In this document: in pieces, positions 12,021 through 24,216 of the stretch
Layout of the letters: each line of letters opens with the position of its first letter
How positions within the stretch are numbered: position 1 is the first letter of the stretch
From: Melampsora larici-populina 98AG31
Taxonomy: Eukaryota > Basidiomycota > Pucciniomycetes > Pucciniales > Melampsoraceae
Assembly: GCF_000204055.1 (NCBI RefSeq)
Contig: NW_006768769.1
Location: 978,153-1,042,152 of the forward strand
Direction: 5' to 3'
Length of the DNA stretch: 64,000 bases
Notes under the pieces: model-generated
Databases searched by the model: none
Told to the model about the DNA's origin: nothing
The model's input: only the letters and a program-made list of their open reading frames with translations
Made by a program: the position numbers and the translations under genes

Positions 12021-13200
12021 GCGTCACAGTATCCGCCTACATACACCTTGCACAACATTTTGGAATTTTTTCATTCTTTATGAAAGAGACAGTATGAGAG
12101 AGAGATATTCATATTGAGAGATGAAGAGATAAACAAAAGCTAAAAAAGATGTCATTTATTGAAAGATGTTTCTTATGACTTTGAAAGAAAAACAGAATAT
12201 AAGACTTGATTCAGTCTAAGTTACAGCGGTTGTGAGAACTGACAGTAAATTGTTTTCTCTTGTGTTGTGTCAAGATCTAAAATATAAAAACGTACAAGCG
12301 ACTCGCATGAAGTACCGTTTAGTCCTCTTCTCTGTGGTTTATTTTATTCAATTGTGGTCACTTTTCATGCTTTTCAAATGTTTTACTACCATTGTGGTAG
12401 TGCCATGTTGTCTTTGTTAAAGGTTCCCTGTGCTTTTCCAACCCGTGTATAGGCGGTAACCATGTTCACAATTCCACTGTGTTTGTTGATCTACAACTTT
12501 GCTTTTGGTGTTTTGAGTAAACGGCGCATGATTGATTACCTCCATCATTACAATTCTAATCCTTTTGATCTTTTCATCTTTAACCTCTTTGTTCTTGGTT
12601 TTTACAATTCTTGATCGCGACTTTTCCCCATTGTTACTTCCAATATTGCCATTTCCAACACCAAGGTTTTCCGCTTCGCCTCCAAATTTACTTTATGTCG
12701 CTTCACATGTATTCCTTCCTACCCTATAAAAAGCCCCGTAGTACCACATTTTTTCCTGCATTCCTTCGACACCAATTCCCCCTCTCCCAAAGCAATCCAC
12801 ATTTCTTTCTTTGAACTCATCCACTCAGTATATATACAAATACCTTTATTGTTATTTTGTTTTATCAACTTATCTGTCTGAACACCTGGGTCCTTTGTAG
12901 TCTTCAGTCTCGTTGTTTCTTCTTAATCTCTGTTTACTTCAATTGGTCGCTTAGCTTAGATTTTCCAACCTTACAAACTATTCCGTCTTCCTGTTGCTTT
13001 GCTTTCTTTGAATGTCTTGTGTCCTATGGACTTCTACAAAGTGGTGAGTATCCAAATCGACTCGAGTTCAGTTCTTCAGCCACCTCTGTCCTTTTGAAGT
13101 GAAGAATAAACTCCGGAAGCATTATATGAAACAAATTAAGTTCATTATTATCCTGTGGATGAAGGAAGCAGTAAAATCGATTTCTTTGTATGAAAACATA
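12021..13200. other. AT-rich DNA without a clear gene
   Basis: No multi-exon gene could be built. A TATAAAAAG box with a C/T-rich stretch behind it lies at 12725-12800 and looks promoter-like, and a poorly coding frame follows at 12857-13102 (81 codons, Cys/Phe/Leu-rich). Without a conserved motif I do not call a gene. Confidence 0.4.
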
Positions 13201-13214
13201 TTCCCATATATCAA

Positions 13215-13507
13215 TTTCTCAGACCTGGCTCAATAAGTCTAGATCAACAAGTGCCTTTGATCAACCAATCTACATAGATGACAATGATAGCTTAACCCAA
13301 GAAAGTTTACATACCTGATTCAGGGGAATTTCAAGAACTGCCAAATTATCAGAATCCAGCCTATCTTCAAGTTGTTGGATTTGATCAACAAAACCAAACA
13401 AATGATTCTTCTGAGAATCATCAGTTTTCATGTCACCTAGATGCCTCTACTCCAACTGAAACACAACCTAACAATTCTTTTGGCAATAATCACAGATTTC
13501 CTAATTA
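13215..13507 (+). pseudogene. Coding-like trace of unknown origin
   Basis: Two adjoining plus-strand frames have protein-like composition. The first (from about 13215) reads TWLNKSRSTSAFDQPIYIDD and ends at a TGA at 13318. The second, shifted in frame, reads PDSGEFQELPNYQNPAYLQ and runs to TAA at 13505-13507, rich in Gln, Asn and Ser. There is no start codon and no intron that joins them cleanly, so this may be a fragment of a captured or dead gene. I recognise no family. Confidence 0.3.
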
Positions 13508-13510
13508 AAA

Positions 13511-16500
13511 TCATTATAAATTGAACTCAAATCATAGTTATCTTTCAGTGTCCAAGTCTATTTAAAAAAATACATTTTCTTCAACTATAATTCATCACAA
13601 TGGAAACCTGATAAAAAATTCTGCTCATTCTACTCTTACCCCACTTCAAATTCTGTGCCATGATGAAAATTTAAACAGGATTATGTAAATGCTAATTGAA
13701 AAAAATGGATTCGACCACAGGGTTGACCTCAGAATCATGAATTCTGGAGCATAAGTTTTCACTCCTATATACTATCACAGTGACAAAAAAAACTTGAACA
13801 TGTATTGGTTTTTTAGATTATCAGTAACTGGTTGAGAAAACTTTGCTTGCCTTGGAGATCATCTGTTCAAGTATTGTCTTTCTTTACAAATGTTGAAGTG
13901 GGATACTATTGTCCATTTGGTGAGGGGATATCAGTGATAAAGCACTATTTTGTGTGGGAAGTTGTAGTATCATTGTACTGGGTCATTTGGCGCCCAGCCG
14001 CCACATAGGTTCAAGCAAGAGCATCAAATCTTGATAAACCTAATTGTTTTCTAAGTTCAAAAAAACTCGTTCCAAATCAGGTGATCAGGTTTTCCATAAT
14101 TGGTGATCACTCATTTTGAATGTCTTTTTCTTCTTCTTGACACTCATGCTAAACAACCTTATAAGATAAAAAGAGTGACAAACCTTGAGTTGAGAATCTT
14201 TCTTCGAATCTTTTGCTTCAAAGCTTCTGAACCAAATCAGAAAATGTCACATGAGAGGTGAAATGTAAAGGTCAAGTGTGATACATGCAATGTGATGTTG
14301 TGGAATCACCCAAAGGGTCAAGTGGGGTTCCAAAGAGGATTCAAGCTTTACATAGAGGTATGGTATCCTCTTTTTCCCCCTAAACCACTTTATATTATTA
14401 TAAGTAGACGGATAATCATTCACGGTTCATGTAGTGTGATAGAAACTTTTTGTAACCTTACTGGTTTGAGGTACACATTCATCAAGTGTGAATAATAGTG
14501 ATACATGTAATTTCACATTTTGGTACATACCATATCACTGTGGCCAGTTGAATTTGCAATAATAGGCTTAGAGATATGGATGTATGATTTGTATTCAATC
14601 TTTACAGTGGTGTTAAGTTACAGTATGTTATTTTGGAACGATTGGATAAATATAAGAGTTCCCCTGACGCGGGCATGCCCGCATGTTCTCTAGTTTAATC
14701 CAAAGTTGGCAAAAACTAAAAAAGCCGCCTTTTTGACCACACATGCTGTGAGATAAAGGCATATTACAGGAGCCAAAGCAAGGTTCAGGCCTGTGACATC
14801 AAAAACACTCAGTTTTGGACCAAAGATTAAACCCTAGTTAAAACTGGGCGGCACCCATCACCTTGAAAGTTACCAATAGTTCTCACAACAGCTGTACACA
14901 GTGATTAAAAATATCTTGTCTAAACATCTCAAGCAAATCAATGAGCTTTTCTGACAGTGGGAAATAGTCTTGCCCACAACTTCAAAGAGCATTGACTGAG
15001 TCAGACTCAAGGGGTTGAGCTCAGAATGCTCACATGAATCTGTCATTGATTGTTGTCATACCTGACAATATATTTGTGGATTCAAATCAGATCAGATCTT
15101 TTGTACCACAAGAAAACATTCAAGGTCTTGGTTGTTTTATAATGTATTGTGGTGGTGGTTTGAAGATGAAATGGAAATCCATTGATGTAGAATAGGTCTG
15201 GGAAGCTTGGCCTTGGGTGACATGTGCTTACTCATGACAGAAGTTTTTTAGGTAGAATTGGGGCCTGAAGTCCTAATTGCAAAGTGTATGAATCATATGT
15301 AGAATAGATAAGAACCTGTGCAAGTTCAACTGACTCAAAGCATTGAAAAGGTCCAATATGGGGTGGCCCAAAAGATATTATTATAAGATAAAAGGTAGAG
15401 GAGAGGCAGAACAGAAAATATATACTATATAGTACAATATATATTAACCAAAAGATTACAAATTATTGTGAGAATACCTTGGATAGATAGTTTTGAAAGA
15501 TTTGATAAGAAGATAATCAAAAAGTGGGAAATGAACTGAAGTTCAGAATCATTCACAAGCTATATAATGATCATTTTAGGGAATTGTGTGTGATAATAAT
15601 AAAGGTAAACAGAAGGATCTCAGAAATGGTATAGCAGTAAAAATGCACATAGAAAACTTACTTGTCATTTGTGACTGCAAAATCACCATGGTTCCTTGAG
15701 CTATTCTCATATCTATAGTGGGTTGTGTCAAGACTGTGGTAACCATAAGTTTGTTTACAGACTTGCAGGGTCAATCAAAGGTATGGAGCTACTGATTCAG
15801 AGTTACCACTGTCTTGACAGGAGAGTGTTATTCCAATCAGATAACAAAGAGAAAAGCTCAGATGAAATGAAATTCATTGATGTGTTCAACTTGTTTATTT
15901 GATTGTTGGTCTTTTCAAGTGCGAGATTGCACACTATCTTAAGCAAGTAATGACAAGAAAACTAGTCTACCTAAAAAAACTGGTCAAGTAGAAAGTCATT
16001 ATCTTTTTCTAAAAAAGCTTAGGACACACAGTGACAATTTGGTTTGTTTGCTTATCCTCAATCTAAGGTGGAAGGTGTGATTATGCCAAATGGACAACTT
16101 CCTTCCATCTGGCTTGCGTGCGATGTAAAAACTCGGGCTTGAGTCTGATCCGGATACTAAAGGTCCGAGCTCTGAGTTATTTGATCCACGGTCCCAAGAT
16201 AGACGCGACCTTTTTCGGACGGGGTCACGTTATGTTCGGACCCACATGTGACATGTAGTATGGTCATGGTGTGAATAATTTTGTGATTCAAGCAATGCCA
16301 ATTTTGTTGACCCTTTCAAATCACTTTCCTTTAACAACTCAGTTCATTCAAGCTTAATCGTTCAACTCACACTTGATCCTTGCTTTCCTCGGGGGGAATC
16401 TTCCAAATCAGTGGCTACCACGGTAAACTACCAACTCAATTGTTTCGAAAAGGTTTCCTGCTTCAATGCAAACTGATGGTGGCTCATCGCTGGGATTGGC

Positions 16501-16580
16501 ATTCATTCACTAAACTACAAAGTAGGAAGAACTTTCAAACGTAGAAATCCGAGGAGAGACATCAGGATCAAAATTGTACC
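13511..16580. other. Gene-poor AT-rich DNA with weak inverted repeats
   Basis: No gene was recognised. The stretch holds a perfect 14 bp palindrome GCGGGCATGCCCGC at 14669-14682 and an imperfect inverted repeat at 14687-14836. The last 500 bp, more balanced in composition, are probably the promoter region of the Rtc4-domain gene that starts at 16581. Confidence 0.5.
14687..14836. repeat. Possible small inverted-repeat element
   Basis: The ends, CTAGTTTAATCCAAAGTTGG on the left and the region ACCAAAGATTAAACCCTAG on the right, are imperfect inverted repeats of about 25 bp. No clear target duplication was found; it may be a degenerate MITE. Confidence 0.35.
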
Positions 16581-19500
16581 ATGAGCGAATCTAAGATAAA
16601 GGCAGCTGGGCTGAGATTCCAGAAGAGAGCAGACTCCAGTAACCCTACTCCAAGCTCTGCCAGTACCTTTTACAATTTGAACCGCCCATCTAAAGGAATT
16701 CCAATCTCGAAGCCAAAGGAGGGCGATAATGATGAATATAATGATGACAATCATCGTAAGTAACTTTGAGAATTGAAGATCACATTATGGCTGCATACAT
16801 CTGACATTTTTCTTTTCTATTCACTGCACAGGGCGTTTAAGGAAGGATCTTGACCGACTGTACCCAAATTCTACCTTACCCACGCGCCCGGCTCGGAATG
16901 TTTCGAACAAGAGATTTCGTAAGCCATTCGATTGGCTCATGCGGGTCTTTCATTTGACCTGACCTTTTCATAAAACTCATTGGTATCCTCTCTGGTTCTC
17001 TATGGCAATCATCGTCTGGGCCTCTTCCTCAGCAGCTCCACCATCGGGCTATTCGACTGGATCCTCAACTCGTGCGCTCGACGAAAACCCGATGGGTGTA
17101 GGGTAAGTACATGATTACGATTTGTGGCAAATTTGCCTAGAATTTTGAAGACGTGATTTGATCAGACACGTTTCCTGTAGTCCTGACCTACATTATCAAA
17201 TTTGTCATGAAAATCTAGCTCGTCGTCTTCCGCATCTTCTCGATTATTGAAACCTCCTATCAATCACAATGCACGTTTACAAGGTGATCGTGTTCCAGGA
17301 AACCGCACTTGGACTCCTTCAAATCAAACGATTGAACAATCCCCTCCTGATTCTTCCACTCAGGCTTCACATCTTAGTTCTCGATTAGGATCAGAACACT
17401 TCTCTCTCAATGATGAGCGTTGTACCACCATCTCCTCTCCGCATCAAGAAAAGCCCGACATTGAAACACCCGCATGGCTGGCAGAAGATCAATCTTTAAT
17501 TCTTCGACTCGATGCTGCCATTGCTTCTCCTACGCGTCTCGAAAGCTCGGCTCCAAGACTAGAACCAGATGATCTATGCCTTGCACGAAGAATTGATGCT
17601 GCTATTGCTTCCCCTGAAATTGTTTCTCCTCCACGTGGAAAAACTACAGTTCAAAAGCCCACAGGCAAGAAAATACCATCCATCTTCCTAAATCCTTCTC
17701 ACAACTCTAGGCCACAAGCAGCATCTTCCAAAGGCCGGATTAACCCCATCAGGCACAGCCAAACCTCGAAGCATACCAAATCATGCCTTAACAGTCCTAA
17801 AAAGTCGATTTCTCAGAGGGCTTCCAATGGGTAGATCATCTATCTTGCATATGCTTGACATCAATCTCATGAATGATTTTGTATCTTTTGGTTGGTGTTC
17901 AGTGAGGTACCAATGGTGGTAATCCCAAAGCTTTCCGATCTGCCACCATTCAATCGCGCCTTGCACTCACGACCGACGTCACCGACAAGCAAGACACACC
18001 CAGCAGCGACAAGCATCTTCTCAATGAGAAATGAGTTCAACCGATTCCCTGAAGTGAGGTCCAAATGTCAAAGTCCAGATCAGTCTTTTGATTACTCACT
18101 CGATACTCCGGATATTGATCCAAGTAAATCATCCATCACTTTCTTGGGTTCGCTTCAGAGAATTGAATTGTACCTGCTTCGGTTTTAGATTCGATATGTC
18201 CGTTTTGTGATGAACCTCTACCCAAGAAACCATCGAAGAAGCTTACAGACTTGATCCAATACTTGGTCAAAAGACCCCATGCCGAGAAACGTCCTACTCC
18301 TCAGAATCCTGGAGGGATCTCTTTACCAGTTGAGGACTTGTTCTCTTCTCAAGTTCATTTTATCACGATGGCATTCTGACTCTCCGATTTTTGTTTGAGA
18401 AGTTCTTTGAGACAGCTAGTTGTTGCAAGATGCATTCTGATGAACGAGATTTGATTCCTTTTGGAGTCAGTAAAGGATGGCCCACATTCATTGATTTCTC
18501 AAAGTTACCAAAGTTAGTACGTATGTGCATGCGTACATTGTATTCAGGTTGTAAAACGCTCAAAGTTAGACTAATATGATTCTCTTTTGGTTTGTCTGCC
18601 TTGATGATCAAAGGAGGATCAAATCTTATCGTTCACAATTAAATGAGATCATCACAAGAAAAAATAAATCAAGATTTTTGGATCAAGCGGTAGAAACTTG
18701 GTCGGCTCAAGGAGCGGTTCGAATTCGAAATGTTGTGAATGAATTTGATAATTTTGAGGTTGAGCAACCTGGATAGTTGAGCGACCTCTTCCTTATATTT
18801 TCACCGCACTCATGGGCATATACTTCTATGTTTCTGACCCACTAACATTGTTTTCTCTCAAAAATGCCAACCTAAACCAACAGCTATGGATACCGAGGTC
18901 ATGAAGTCATTTATAACACACTCTCGCGACTATTTCGATTGGAACAATCCGACATAGAACCGTTATCACCAGATTACTTTATCAGAAGGGTCTTATTGCC
19001 TGAAGTAAGCTTGAGATTGATTGCGGAAGACATAGGATTACCTTATGATGATCTGAAGGTCATGAACACGCTAGAAGAAAGCAGATCTTTCGGATCAGCT
19101 TTGTTTCCAATGGGAGAAAGTTATCTTGGATCTGAATCTGGATCCGACTCTGATGATGATGTACCAATCAAAAGACAAATGCGATCACCTCGTAGGAAAG
19201 ATGATATCAAAATGCTCAAGAAACAAAGGTCAAATTTGCGCGATGATGATAATAGTGATGTGGAGATTGTTACGGAGAAAAAGCAAAATAAGAACAAGGG
19301 GAAAGGTAGTCGGAAGAAAGCCGGGCACGAAGACGATATCGAACTGCCGAAGAAACTAACTGAGACAAATCAAAAGTCTTCCTATGAGAAAACGGGGGCG
19401 AAAGGAAAGGCCAAAGCGATGAATGGAGTAGCAAGCGATAATAAACATCATATGCGAGTTAATCGACCACGACAGACTGAAGAGTCTTTGCGAATTGATG

Positions 19501-20441
19501 ATCAAGTGTCGAGCTCATCGTCTGATGATGTCAAGATTCAGATCGAACGACCAAAAGTTTCCGGTTCAAAAAAGAACAATGAGATAGTGTATCTTGATGA
19601 TGACAAGGATGGATCAACAGAAGAAGGTTTTTCAAAATCTGATGAATCAAAGACTAAAGTCGAAAATAAATACTTTAATAAAAAACATATCGAAAAGCAA
19701 TCATCAGCAGATAACAAACGAAAGAAGATCCGAGAAAATAATCAGACTCATAAGAAAAGGCGGAAAGTTTTACAGGATAGCGAAGAGAGTGCAGATGAAT
19801 TAAATTTAATAAAAAGATCAAACTCTAGCGCGCCTGGCTCGTCTCAACAACCTAATGATGAGCACGTTTGTTTCAGAGGTAGTAAAAATCTGGCAATTCA
19901 CAAGCAAAAGAAAATGGTACCTATTGACGAAATCGATTCAAAACACAAAAAGAAGATGGCTGTTGATTGTGATGATGATGATGAAATAGACTATGAACAG
20001 AATCGTAGCTTAGAAGCCATCTCATTACATTGTTCTCAAAAACATCAAAACATGAACAAATCAATTGAGATTATAGAACTTGAGAAAGAAGAGAAGGAAA
20101 TCAAAGAGAAAAAGAAGACACCGGAGGAAATATTAAAATCATGTAAAATTAAAAAATTGAACAAAGAAAAACAAAAAGAGTCACCAATTGAACAAATCAT
20201 TGAAAAGCAACAAGACCCAATTGTTCAAGGGAGAGATCATAAAAATAAAAATAATTTAAATCAAACTAGTATTAGATCAACTGTTGCATCTGGATCTAAA
20301 CCATTCCTTCCAGTTGCTCATCCTACAAGACCATATACAAACCCAGCATCAAATCCTAATCAATTTAAGAACACCTCATCAAATCGATCTGTAAGAAATT
20401 TATCAACCAGAGCTGATCCTGATTGGTGTTCCCAAATCTGA
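16581..20441 (+). CDS. Rtc4-domain (restriction of telomere capping protein 4-like) protein
   Basis: Nine exons join in phase: 16581-16755, 16832-16918, 17033-17102, 17219-17830, 17903-18123, 18189-18328, 18400-18512, 18614-18775 and 18884-20441, giving 1,045 residues. The conserved RTC4 domain spans about residues 390-610. It has CPFCDEPLP, then CCKMH, FGVSKGWPTFIDFSKLPKR, GYYGYRGHEVI, PLSPDYFIRRVLLPEV and LIAEDIGL, the usual order of the family. The budding yeast homologue is linked to telomere capping; the biochemical role is unknown. The N-terminal 390 residues are Ser/Pro-rich with two near-identical LDAAIASP segments. The 440-residue C-terminal tail is highly charged, Lys/Asp/Glu-rich with KRK-type clusters, which fits a nuclear protein. 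Three splice donors are GTTGAG or GTTAGT. The end of exon 6 could instead be 18352. Confidence 0.85.
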
Positions 20442-22237
20442 ATCTTATAAAAGTAAATGTATATGTTATATATATATAAGTATATATATATATATGTGAT
20501 TCAAGATTTAACACTTCTTGTGAATCATTTATTATAAACGTAAATAGTATTTTTAATTAATTGTTTGAAAAAACAGCTTCCTGGGTTTCTCTCCTCTCTC
20601 TTTCTCTTCAAATAATTACCACAAATGAAATATCAAAGGAATGTTTTTACTTTCAACGACTGAAGGTTTTATTTTGGAATTGGTTTTCTGGTATATATCA
20701 ACTTAAATCATTACAAGATGACTCCAGAATGGAGAATTTCTTCACTTTGACATTCCAGTACTTTTCATTGGTATAGATTTAAAGATGAATAATTGATATC
20801 AATCATTTGCTTTTCAAATTGAGGCATTTTAGTTGTTTTTCTTCTCTTAATGGATTTTTCATGTAGCTTTTTCACAGCCCCCAATTACTGGTCACTGGAG
20901 CTTCATGGCTTCAAGAGTGTTTTTGAATTGATTTTATGAATGCTTACTCAACACAAGTCCCAAATTCTTACATGGCTTGTTTAACCTTGACAAGCTTGGT
21001 GGGAGAGGGATTGGCAACTTTTGGTGTGCAAGCAGGGATCCAGATATCCCTGACCCTCTTGAGTCTGGCATCTTCTGTAGTAGATACAATACACAAATTT
21101 TGAGGAGAGCAAACTTTCCAGAACAAGGAAATGACACTTTTGTCTTTGAGCAAAGTTCACTGATCAGAAAACAGTCCTCTTGCAAGAGAAAAAGGAATGT
21201 GAACTTTTGAATTTTGTTTTCACTGCTTATGCCAACATTTCCTAGATTAAAGGCTGTCACTATACTATACTATACTATACTATACTATACTATACTTGGT
21301 ATAGTATAGGGTCCAACTATACTGAATTGAACTATACTTGGTATAGTATAGATGAACTATACTCAGAGGTACTATACCATACTGAGTATAGTTGGGTGAA
21401 GTATAGTTGCAACTAGGATATACCCAGTGGCAGTACCCAGTACAGTACAGTATAGTCTAAACTATACTATACTCAACTATACCTGAACCAGTATAGTATA
21501 GTGGCACTCTTGCTAGACTGGCCAAAAGAAGGGATTACTACACTTCTGGGATGCAGGTTTGAAGTCCTGTGTAATCAGAATTTTGGTGGGGAGAGTCGCT
21601 GTGTGATTCCCCACATTCCACAGGAGAATACTGTGAGACCACCATGAGACTACATGACTAAAGCATGAGCTCCATAACAGAAATTGTATCACAGAGTCTG
21701 GGAAGCAGAATCTGATGTTGAATTTATAATGTTTGTACCTACAGAGTATCACATCCAGGAATCACAACAATTTTGAGGTGTTTGAGTTGAGAGTGTACAT
21801 TTAGACTCACCATACAAAAATTCAAATTGGTCAGTCTTTTCAAGATACCAAAAGGTGATGAAACTAATTAAACTTTCTTTCAATGATTCCTTTGCTTTCA
21901 CTCACAATGATACCTACAGCCGATGTGAGAAATAATGGTACTTTTTTTTTTTTTCTCACTTCCAGATTTTACTGGGTTTTCGATTTGTGGAAAAAACTTT
22001 TTTTTGTTTTTTTTCCAGTGAGAAACTCTGAAGGAAGTCTTGAATGCTTTGACAGTTTCCCACGGAATATACATCTGTAAGAAGATACTTATTACGCAGG
22101 CAATGGTGGATCTTCTGGTAAGTTCGGATCACTGGAGAGGAGTCAGTCAGTCGACTGGGCAGACCTCCTCTGCGACCTCTTTCCCCGTCCTTTCCACCTC
22201 AACAATCTGCCCTCAAATTCCCCATATTTTCCCCGAT
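20442..22237. other. Intergenic and repeat DNA 5' of locus B
   Basis: An AT dinucleotide run lies at 20465-20496. A minus-strand frame at about 20968-21153 reads ANPSPTKLVKVKQAM, loosely similar to ANPPADEVKVKQEPI of B2 (24217-24885), so a further short fragment of that gene may be here; this is weak. A TATAC-rich inverted-repeat element follows at 21258-21503. The last 100 bp upstream of the transposase start are pyrimidine-rich. Confidence 0.45.
21258..21503. repeat. TATAC-rich inverted-repeat element
   Basis: The segment starts with CACTATACTATAC repeated as a pentamer array (21258-21295) and ends with the complement GTATAGTATAGTG. In between, the TATAC/GTATA motif recurs more than a dozen times in both orientations, so the whole segment can fold into branched hairpins. 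It may be a MITE built on a microsatellite. No target duplication is evident. Confidence 0.7.
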
Positions 22238-23422
22238 ATGCCACCGGTATTTATTTTCTTTGGATTCAGCGTCTCATTTTCATTTCCGTCATCGCTCATG
22301 TTGGGGTTTTTCAGTTCCGCATTGCTCATCACAGCCCAGAAATCAAACTGGCTGTGGTTCGCTTGGCTCTCACCGGGGTTCGGTTTCAGGACATCTCCAG
22401 GACCCTTGGCCTGGACCTGGCTCTGACCTCGGTACATCGCTGGGTCAACCTCTACCAAGAAACTCGGGCAGTGGTTACGAATCCCTTGGACCACATGGAT
22501 CGTGGGGCACCCTTAATCTTAGGAGGACCCAAGCGCCTTTTTGTCCTGGACAGCCTTTGTCTCGACCCGACGTTATACCTAGACAAACTCCAAACCAAGA
22601 TCATGGAAAGATTTAATAAACATGTTTCAATCAAGACTCTTTCAACCGAACTACGAGATCGATTGTGTTGGACTCGAAAGAAAGCCCGCACGGTTCATGC
22701 AAACCAAAGTTTGGCCGCTCGAGGGGCTTACATGGCGAGGGTACTCGAAATTGACCGTCGGTGTCTTGTCTTTGCCGGTAAGTCTTTGAATTCCTCTATG
22801 ATTCTTTCGCCTGGGTCTCATCTATCTGATTGGTTCTCTAGACAAGACCAGAATTGCGAAGCGACAATTGTATCAAGAGTACGCACGGGCTCCCATTGGA
22901 GAACGTACGCCTCGCCTCGCAAGGCCCACTCAAGCAGGCCGTTGGTCAGCCTTACCAGCCATCTCGCTTGATGGCTTATTGGCAATCACCATCAAGCGAG
23001 GTGGCTATTCTCGACTCGACTTTGAAAGTTTCCTGGAAAATGACTTGGTGAGTGGTATCTCAAAATACCATAACGCATGGACTTGGCTAATGTGTGCTTA
23101 CCTTCAGTTACCGGCCATGAATCCATGGCCGGCTCGGAACTCTGTCCTGGTATTAGATAACGCGCCGATCCATCACGGGGGATCAGTCGCGGAATTGTGT
23201 GAAGCTCACGGTGTCAGGTTGATTTACTTACCGGCTTATAGTCCGGACCTCAACCCAATCGAGAAAGGGTTCTCGCCGGTTAAAGCAAGCCTCAGACGCA
23301 CCCAGGGACTCCAAGGTGCGATTGACCCCGATGGCGAAAGGGCAGTGGTATGGGTCACGATGATGGAGGTGTTTACCGATGAGTTGTGCGCCAAGCTTTT
23401 CAAGGGCAGTGGGTATATGTAG
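22238..23422 (+). CDS. Tc1/mariner (IS630-Tc1) DD34E transposase, intact
   Basis: Four exons join in phase: 22238-22246, 22315-22777, 22842-23047 and 23108-23422, giving 330 residues from ATG to TAG. The first exon is nine bases (MPP). A helix-turn-helix region lies at residues 10-50 (HHSPEIKLA..DISRTLGLDL..VHRW), followed by a second winged-helix-like part to about 145. The catalytic triad is D158 (VFADKT), D243 (LVLDNAPIHHGG) and E278 (AYSPDLNPIEKG), with exactly 34 residues between the last two, the Tc1 spacing. The enzyme should cut and paste DNA at TA sites. All three catalytic residues and every splice site are kept, so it may be active. Convergent with B2 downstream. Confidence 0.88.
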
Positions 23423-24216
23423 TTCATAAACTTGACAATCTGAATTGGTCTCATTTGTAATATTTAAATCAATGTTGTCTTTTCTTTCACCTTTCATCTT
23501 TTGAAAAATCTTGCCTTTCATTGATCGTAACGAAATGAAGCTTGGTCTTGATGTTTTGAAACCAAACGCTCGCGTTCCCCCTAACCCGTGCCTTTAGAGA
23601 TATCAGAGAACTGAGTCTGAACCTCTCTAAAGCCCTCGGAAGGACATGGCCTTATTGAGAGTGTGATCTAAAAGCTCTCTGGATCTTTTCGATGGTGTTG
23701 TAACCATCAATTTGACCCTTCGCTTTGGGAAACCCTTCGTTTTGGGAACTGGAGCCCAATAGTTCACATGTTTTATTCTTACGTCGGAAGGTTAGAATAA
23801 AACATCCGTGCTCGGGCTGTGCCGAGCACAGCGTCTGCATTTAACAATTGGGGACCTCAGTTGTTTTTTCAACAAACAATAACATTCAAGCCTGACATTT
23901 CAAAAAAAGCCCTCAAGGCCGATTACAAAGAGAGCGAACTCGAATGTCGCAGAGGGAAAGAGTAAATAATCAAAAAAAGAAACAACGTGTATGAAAAACA
24001 CACTCTTCATTTTTGGAGGCCACAACTTTGAAAGATTAAACAATCTTTAAAAAAAACTTTGATTTAGATAAATGTATTCAATATTCGAGACCGCAACGTA
24101 GAACTCATACTGGAATCTTTGTGTTTGAGATAATTTATTTGAGATATTGGATAGTAAGCAAGCAAAAAAGAAACTCGATTTGAAAGAGCACGGGTTGGAA
24201 GTTTTTGGAAAACGCA
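23423..24216. other. Spacer between transposase and B2 inside the element
   Basis: This is the 3' region of two convergent genes. No coding exon was found. A short inverted motif, CCTTTAGAGA..TCTCTAAAG, occurs at 23601-23632. The spacer has a size similar to that of locus A. Confidence 0.5.
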
